Source: Pseudomonas brenneri
GTDB lineage: Bacteria > Pseudomonadota > Gammaproteobacteria > Pseudomonadales > Pseudomonadaceae
DNA: 64,000 nucleotides
NCBI RefSeq assembly: GCF_007858285.1
Contig: NZ_VFIL01000001.1
Location: forward strand, 248,001 to 312,000
Reading direction: 5' to 3'
Positions 60,208-64,000 of this stretch are shown here, piece after piece (position 1 is the first letter of the stretch; every line of letters begins with the position of its first letter). The translations under genes were made by a program, and so were the position numbers. The notes under the pieces are model-generated. The model did not search any database. It was not told the origin of the DNA and saw nothing but the letters and a program-made list of their open reading frames with translations.

Positions 60208-60224
60208 ACGCTGAAGATTGAAAC

Positions 60225-60311
60225 TGTAGGAGCGAGCTTGCTCGCGAAGGACGTCAACGATAACGCGTATTTGCTAGGTAAACCGCTATCGCGGGCAAAC
60301 CCGCTCCCACA
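60225..60311. repeat. REP-type inverted repeat with unlike arms (copy E)
   Basis: The left arm is the GAGCGAGCTTGCTCGCGA form, while the right arm is the TATCGCGGGCAAACCCGCTC form seen in copy A. The two arms therefore belong to different sub-types. It separates prtB from the lipase gene. Confidence 0.8.
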
Positions 60312-60371
60312 CTGACCGCATTCCAACTGTTTTGGCTTTCTCGACAATTCCAACAAAAGAGAGGCAATACC

Positions 60372-62219
60372 ATGGGTGTCTATGACTACAAAAACCTCAC
60401 GACCGAGGATTCCAAAGCACTGTTCGCCGATGCCATGGCGATCACGTTGTATTCCTACCACAACCTGGATAACGGCTTTGCCGCGGGGTACCAGCAATAC
60501 GGCTTCGGCCTAGGGTTGCCGGCCACCCTGGTGCAGGCATTGATAGGCAGCGGCACCTCCCAAGGCGTGATCCCGGGTATCCCGTGGAACCCCGACTCGG
60601 AAAAGGCTGCCCTGGATGCGGTGCAAAAGGCTGGCTGGACACCCATCAGCGCGAGCACCCTCGACTATGGCGGCAAGGTCGATGCCCGGGGCACGTTCTT
60701 TGGCGAGAAAGCCGGCTACACCAGCGCCCAGGTCGAGGTGCTGGGCAAATACGATGACGCCGGCAAACTGCTGGAAATCGGCATCGCCTTTCGTGGGACT
60801 TCAGGGCCCAGGGAGAACCTGATCCTTGATTCAATCGGCGATGTGATCAATGACTTGCTGGCCGCTTTCGGCCCTGCGGACTATGCGAAAAACTACGCGG
60901 GCCAAGCGTTTGGCGATTTGCTGGGCAAGGTCGCCGCGTATGCCAGCGCCCAGGGCCTGAGTGGCCAGGATGTACTGGTCAGTGGCCATAGCCTGGGTGG
61001 CCTGGCGGTCAACAGCATGGCGGACTTGAGCAACAATAGCTGGGCGGGTTTCTACAAGGACGCCAACTACGTAGCCTATGCCTCGCCGACCCAGAGCAGT
61101 GGCGACAAGGTGCTGAACATCGGCTATGAGAACGACCCGGTGTATCGGGCGCTCGACGGTTCGTCGTTCAACCTGTCGTCCCTTGGGGTGCACGACCAAC
61201 CGCACGCATCCAGCGCCGATAACATCGTCAGCTTCAACGACCACTACGCCTCGACGCTGTGGAACATCCTGCCGTTCTCCATTCTCAACCTGCCGACCTG
61301 GATCTCCCATTTACCCACCGGTTATGGCGATGGCATGGGGCGCATCCTTGAGTCGAAGTTCTATGACCTCACCACGCGGGACTCGACCATCATTGTCGCC
61401 AACCTGTCCGACCCGGCCCGGGCCAATACCTGGGTGCAGGATCTCAATCGCAATGCCGAGACCCACAAGGGCAGCACGTTCATCATCGGCAGCGATAACG
61501 ATGACCTGATCCAGGGTGGCCGGGGCAATGACTATCTGGAAGGCCGTGCAGGCAACGACACCTTCCGCGATGGCGGTGGCTACAACATCCTGCTGGGCGG
61601 CAAAGGGTTCAATACCCTGGACTTGCAGCAGTCGCTGAAAAACGTCGAAGTGGCCAACGATGGCGCAGGTACTTTGTATATCCGCGACGGACAAGGCGGC
61701 ATCAGCATGACCCGCGATATGGGCGCGGTGGTAAGCAAGGAAAGCTACCTGTGGATTCTCAGCAAGGACGTGACCCACAGCGTCACCGACCAAGGTCTGC
61801 TGGCGGGCCGGGACCTGACGGCCTACGCCGCATCGCTCAAGGGTGATGCCGGTGCCAATCTGCTCAAGGCGGGCGATGGCGGGAAATGGCTGTTTGGCCT
61901 GGACGGCAATGACCACCTGATCGGCGGCAAGGGCAATGATGTGCTGGTGGGCGGTGCGGGCAATGACCTGCTGGAAGCGGGGGGAGGGCGCAATACCTTT
62001 CTGTTTGACGGGGACTTTGGCCAGGACCGGATCGTGGGCTACCAGTCGAGCGACAAATTGGTGTTCATGGGTGTCGAGGGCGTGAATGGGCAGTACAACT
62101 ACCTCGATCATGCCAAGGCGGTGGGTAGCGACACGCTGCTGACGTTCGGGGATAACTCGGTGACGTTGGTGGGCGTAGGGCTTGGCAGTCTGTCGGCGGA
62201 TGGGATCGTCATCACCTGA
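60372..62219 (+). CDS. tliA: Class I.3 extracellular lipase (TliA/LipA type)
   Basis: 615 residues. N-terminal catalytic domain with the nucleophile elbow GHSLGG (Ser207), followed by RTX calcium repeats in two clusters, near residues 375-400 and 515-545 (GGKGNDVLVGGAGNDLLEAG), and a C-terminal segment VTLVGVGLGSLSADGIVIT for type I secretion. No Sec signal. It should be exported by AprDEF, as known for P. fluorescens lipase. The preceding REP-type repeat may reduce readthrough from the protease genes. GAGAGG lies before the ATG. Confidence 0.95.
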   Translation: MGVYDYKNLTTEDSKALFADAMAITLYSYHNLDNGFAAGYQQYGFGLGLPATLVQALIGSGTSQGVIPGIPWNPDSEKAALDAVQKAGWTPISASTLDYGGKVDARGTFFGEKAGYTSAQVEVLGKYDDAGKLLEIGIAFRGTSGPRENLILDSIGDVINDLLAAFGPADYAKNYAGQAFGDLLGKVAAYASAQGLSGQDVLVSGHSLGGLAVNSMADLSNNSWAGFYKDANYVAYASPTQSSGDKVLNIGYENDPVYRALDGSSFNLSSLGVHDQPHASSADNIVSFNDHYASTLWNILPFSILNLPTWISHLPTGYGDGMGRILESKFYDLTTRDSTIIVANLSDPARANTWVQDLNRNAETHKGSTFIIGSDNDDLIQGGRGNDYLEGRAGNDTFRDGGGYNILLGGKGFNTLDLQQSLKNVEVANDGAGTLYIRDGQGGISMTRDMGAVVSKESYLWILSKDVTHSVTDQGLLAGRDLTAYAASLKGDAGANLLKAGDGGKWLFGLDGNDHLIGGKGNDVLVGGAGNDLLEAGGGRNTFLFDGDFGQDRIVGYQSSDKLVFMGVEGVNGQYNYLDHAKAVGSDTLLTFGDNSVTLVGVGLGSLSADGIVIT

Positions 62220-62233
62220 GGCAAGGCACTGCC

Positions 62234-62338
62234 CCTGTGGGAGCCGGCTTGCCGGCGATGGTCGTTAACGAAAACGCTGGGCACCTGGATCACTGCAGTG
62301 CCTGGGCGTTTTTCGCTGGCAAGCCAGCTCCTACAGGG
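62234..62338. repeat. REP-type inverted repeat (copy F, a divergent sub-type)
   Basis: CCTGTGGGAGCCGGCTTGCC and GGCAAGCCAGCTCCTACAGG flank about 60 bases. The core is CCGGCTTGCCGG, not the GCGAGCTTGCTCGC core of copies B to D. It lies between convergent genes. Confidence 0.82.
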
Positions 62339-62344
62339 AATCTC

Positions 62345-62569
62345 TTATTTTTCTTCGCGTACGGTGGCTACATCAGCGGCCTTGACGCGTACACGCTTGC
62401 CCGCGATATCGGTAAATTCGTAGAAACCATCCGGTGTCTTGGCATTCGGCGTGTCCTTGGTCAGGTACTGGGTACCGTTTTGCAAGGTCACGACGGTTTG
62501 CGTCGAGCAGCCGGCCAATACCAGAAAAGTCATTGCAACCAGCGCCAGGCCACAGTTTTTCATGTTCAT
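62345..62569 (-). CDS. YgdI/YgdR-family (DUF903) lipoprotein
   Basis: 74 residues from the ATG at 62569; an ATG five codons upstream (62584) and one two codons downstream are alternatives. Lipobox LAGC follows a short hydrophobic stretch, and the mature part carries the DUF903 pattern (TVVTLQNGTQYLTKDTP, then GFYEFTDIAGKRVRV). A small outer- or inner-membrane lipoprotein of unknown function. Confidence 0.85.
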   Translation of the reverse strand: MNMKNCGLALVAMTFLVLAGCSTQTVVTLQNGTQYLTKDTPNAKTPDGFYEFTDIAGKRVRVKAADVATVREEK

Positions 62570-62721
62570 AACCCTTACCTTCATCCTTCGAAAACCCCGT
62601 GCTCAACGGCAGCGGGTAACAAATGTTACGCGGATACACCCCCATCTGATCGTTTTTATACAAAAAGTTGCGTGCGCCACTGATCTATTACCGATTGCAA
62701 CACTCGCCATGCAACGGCACT

Positions 62722-62737
62722 CTGTATGCATAACCAG
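62722..62737. promoter_or_regulatory. Candidate LexA-like box
   Basis: CTGTATGCATAACCAG has the CTG-N10-CAG frame of an SOS box and an AT-rich centre, about 20 bases before the start of a DNA repair nuclease gene. The right half (CCAG) departs from ACAG. Confidence 0.35.
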
Positions 62738-62757
62738 TGGTTGCCCAAGTGCCTGTC

Positions 62758-64000
62758 ATGTCCAATCCCCTCGAAGAGCCGTTCTACTACCTGCATAACT
62801 TTCAGCAAGTGCTCGACTGGCTGGAGCAGCGCTATGCCGATCTGCTGGACGCCGAAGAGCAGCGCTTCATGACGCAGTTTGCCCAGTTGCCGCAGCCTTC
62901 CCAGGCGTTGCTGGTGCGGATGGTGATGCGCAAGGGCGTGCACTTTCGCGCCAGCAAGCTCAACTATGGGGAAATCGGCGCGGCCGAGGCGGCGGTGCAG
63001 CCGCTGTTGGCGCAAGGCTGGGTCAGTGAGCAGGGGCTGTTATCGATTGACGAGCTGTGGGGCCAGTTACAGAAAGCAGAGATCCTGCAGGCGTTCAAGC
63101 CCTGGATCGAGCAACCCAAAGGCAAGAAAACCGACTGGTTGGCGCCGTTATCCAGCCAATTCACAGAGCAACGCACCTTCGACCAATGGTGCCCGGCGCT
63201 GGACGACCGGCTTTACAGCCTCACGGTGATGGACCTGTGTGACCGCCTGCGCCTGATGTTCTTCGGCAATCTGTACCAGGACTGGTCGGAGTTTGTACTG
63301 GCGGACCTGGGGATCTACACCTACGAGAAGGTCGAGTTCTGCGCCGAGTCCCGTGGGTTGCGCCATCGTGACGATGTGTCTGGCCTGCTGTTCCTGCACC
63401 AGTGCCAGCAAGCCTTCGAGGCAGGCGCACCACTGGAAGAGGTACTGGCCCAGATTGCCACACTGAACACCGATAACCCTTGGCTGGAAAAACGCCGGGC
63501 CAAGCTGTTGTTCCAGGTCGGCCAGCATTGCGAACGCCTCGCCGAACTGGCCCTGGCGCAAACGATCTACCGCGATTGTGCCTATCCCGGCGCTCGCGCA
63601 CGGCTGATCCGGGTGCTGGAGCGCCAGGAGGATTTTGCCCAGGCGCTGGCCCTGGCACTGCAGGCGCACGCCGCCCCCCACAGCGCGGCCGAGCAGCAGC
63701 ACCTGTTACGTGTGCTGCCGCGGTTGCGGCGTAAACTGGGCGAGCCGGCGCAGCCCAGGCCCAAACCCCAGGTGATCCAGCGCCTGGACCTGGAACTGCC
63801 ATTCCCGGAACCGGTGGCTGGCGTGGAGTTTTGCGTGCAGGCGCACTTGGGGGATGAGGAGGGGCCGGTGCACTACGTCGAGAACACCCTGATCAACTCG
63901 CTGTTCGGCCTATTGTGCTGGCCGGCGATCTTTGCGCCGTTGCCCGGCTCGTTCTTTCACCCGTTCCAGCGCGGGCCGGTGGATTTACACAGTGAGGACT
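62758..64000 (+). CDS. FAN1-like VRR-NUC structure-specific nuclease, N-terminal part (3' end outside window)
   Basis: 414 residues are visible, without a stop. The N-terminal winged-helix or SAP-like region (about 1-130) and a helical TPR-like region follow the FAN1 order, and the segment ENTLINSLFGLLCWPAIFAPLPG begins the nuclease core. The catalytic PD...ExK part of the VRR-NUC domain lies beyond the window. Bacterial FAN1 cuts 5' flap DNA and helps remove interstrand crosslinks. ATG at 62758. Confidence 0.88.
   Translation, partial: MSNPLEEPFYYLHNFQQVLDWLEQRYADLLDAEEQRFMTQFAQLPQPSQALLVRMVMRKGVHFRASKLNYGEIGAAEAAVQPLLAQGWVSEQGLLSIDELWGQLQKAEILQAFKPWIEQPKGKKTDWLAPLSSQFTEQRTFDQWCPALDDRLYSLTVMDLCDRLRLMFFGNLYQDWSEFVLADLGIYTYEKVEFCAESRGLRHRDDVSGLLFLHQCQQAFEAGAPLEEVLAQIATLNTDNPWLEKRRAKLLFQVGQHCERLAELALAQTIYRDCAYPGARARLIRVLERQEDFAQALALALQAHAAPHSAAEQQHLLRVLPRLRRKLGEPAQPRPKPQVIQRLDLELPFPEPVAGVEFCVQAHLGDEEGPVHYVENTLINSLFGLLCWPAIFAPLPGSFFHPFQRGPVDLHSED

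Overview
The window looks like a chromosomal segment of a high-GC gammaproteobacterium of the Pseudomonas fluorescens group. The support is a set of Pseudomonas-typical genes (cti, a cobN-type aerobic B12 route, dpkA, the fapA-F amyloid operon, an aprA-aprI-aprDEF-protease-lipase locus) and at least six copies of a short inverted repeat of the fluorescent-pseudomonad REP type. I saw no tRNA, rRNA, CRISPR array, prophage or insertion sequence.

Layout. 1-2107: end of the fatty acid cis/trans isomerase gene and nfuA. 2263-11701: a cobalamin island built around two back-to-back B12 riboswitches. The leftward one leads cbtB-cbtA-cobE-cobM, the rightward one leads cobW-cobN, followed by an AAA+ ATPase/VWA chelatase pair joined by a textbook -1 frameshift signal. 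11733-27221: mostly housekeeping genes (DUF1853, nadK, a phosphoesterase, rhomboid protease, yeaC, DUF2797, pepN, zapE, GNAT, cptA, and a gnd-zwf-HAD operon). 27237-28739: nhaB.

28967-37561: the functional amyloid region. A sigma-54 enhancer-binding regulator converges on fapA-F, which run leftward from a sigma-54 promoter. Three copies of an enhancer-like palindrome lie upstream of that promoter, and an orphan FecR-like membrane gene and a PepSY protein sit beyond it. 37928-47128: dpkA, small conserved proteins, an NCS2 permease, a chemoreceptor, and a LuxR regulator divergent from an APC permease plus a DmpA/BapA-type peptidase.

47543-62219: an extracellular hydrolase locus. It encodes a serralysin (aprA), its periplasmic inhibitor (aprI), a type I secretion apparatus (aprD, aprE, aprF), two tandem subtilase autotransporters, and a class I.3 lipase that should leave through AprDEF. 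The window ends with a DUF903 lipoprotein and the N-terminal part of a FAN1/VRR-NUC-type nuclease.

The strongest signals beyond ordinary annotation are the frameshift cassette at 11033-11080, the enhancer array of the fap operon at 35861-36087, and the paired B12 riboswitches that appear to use different expression platforms.
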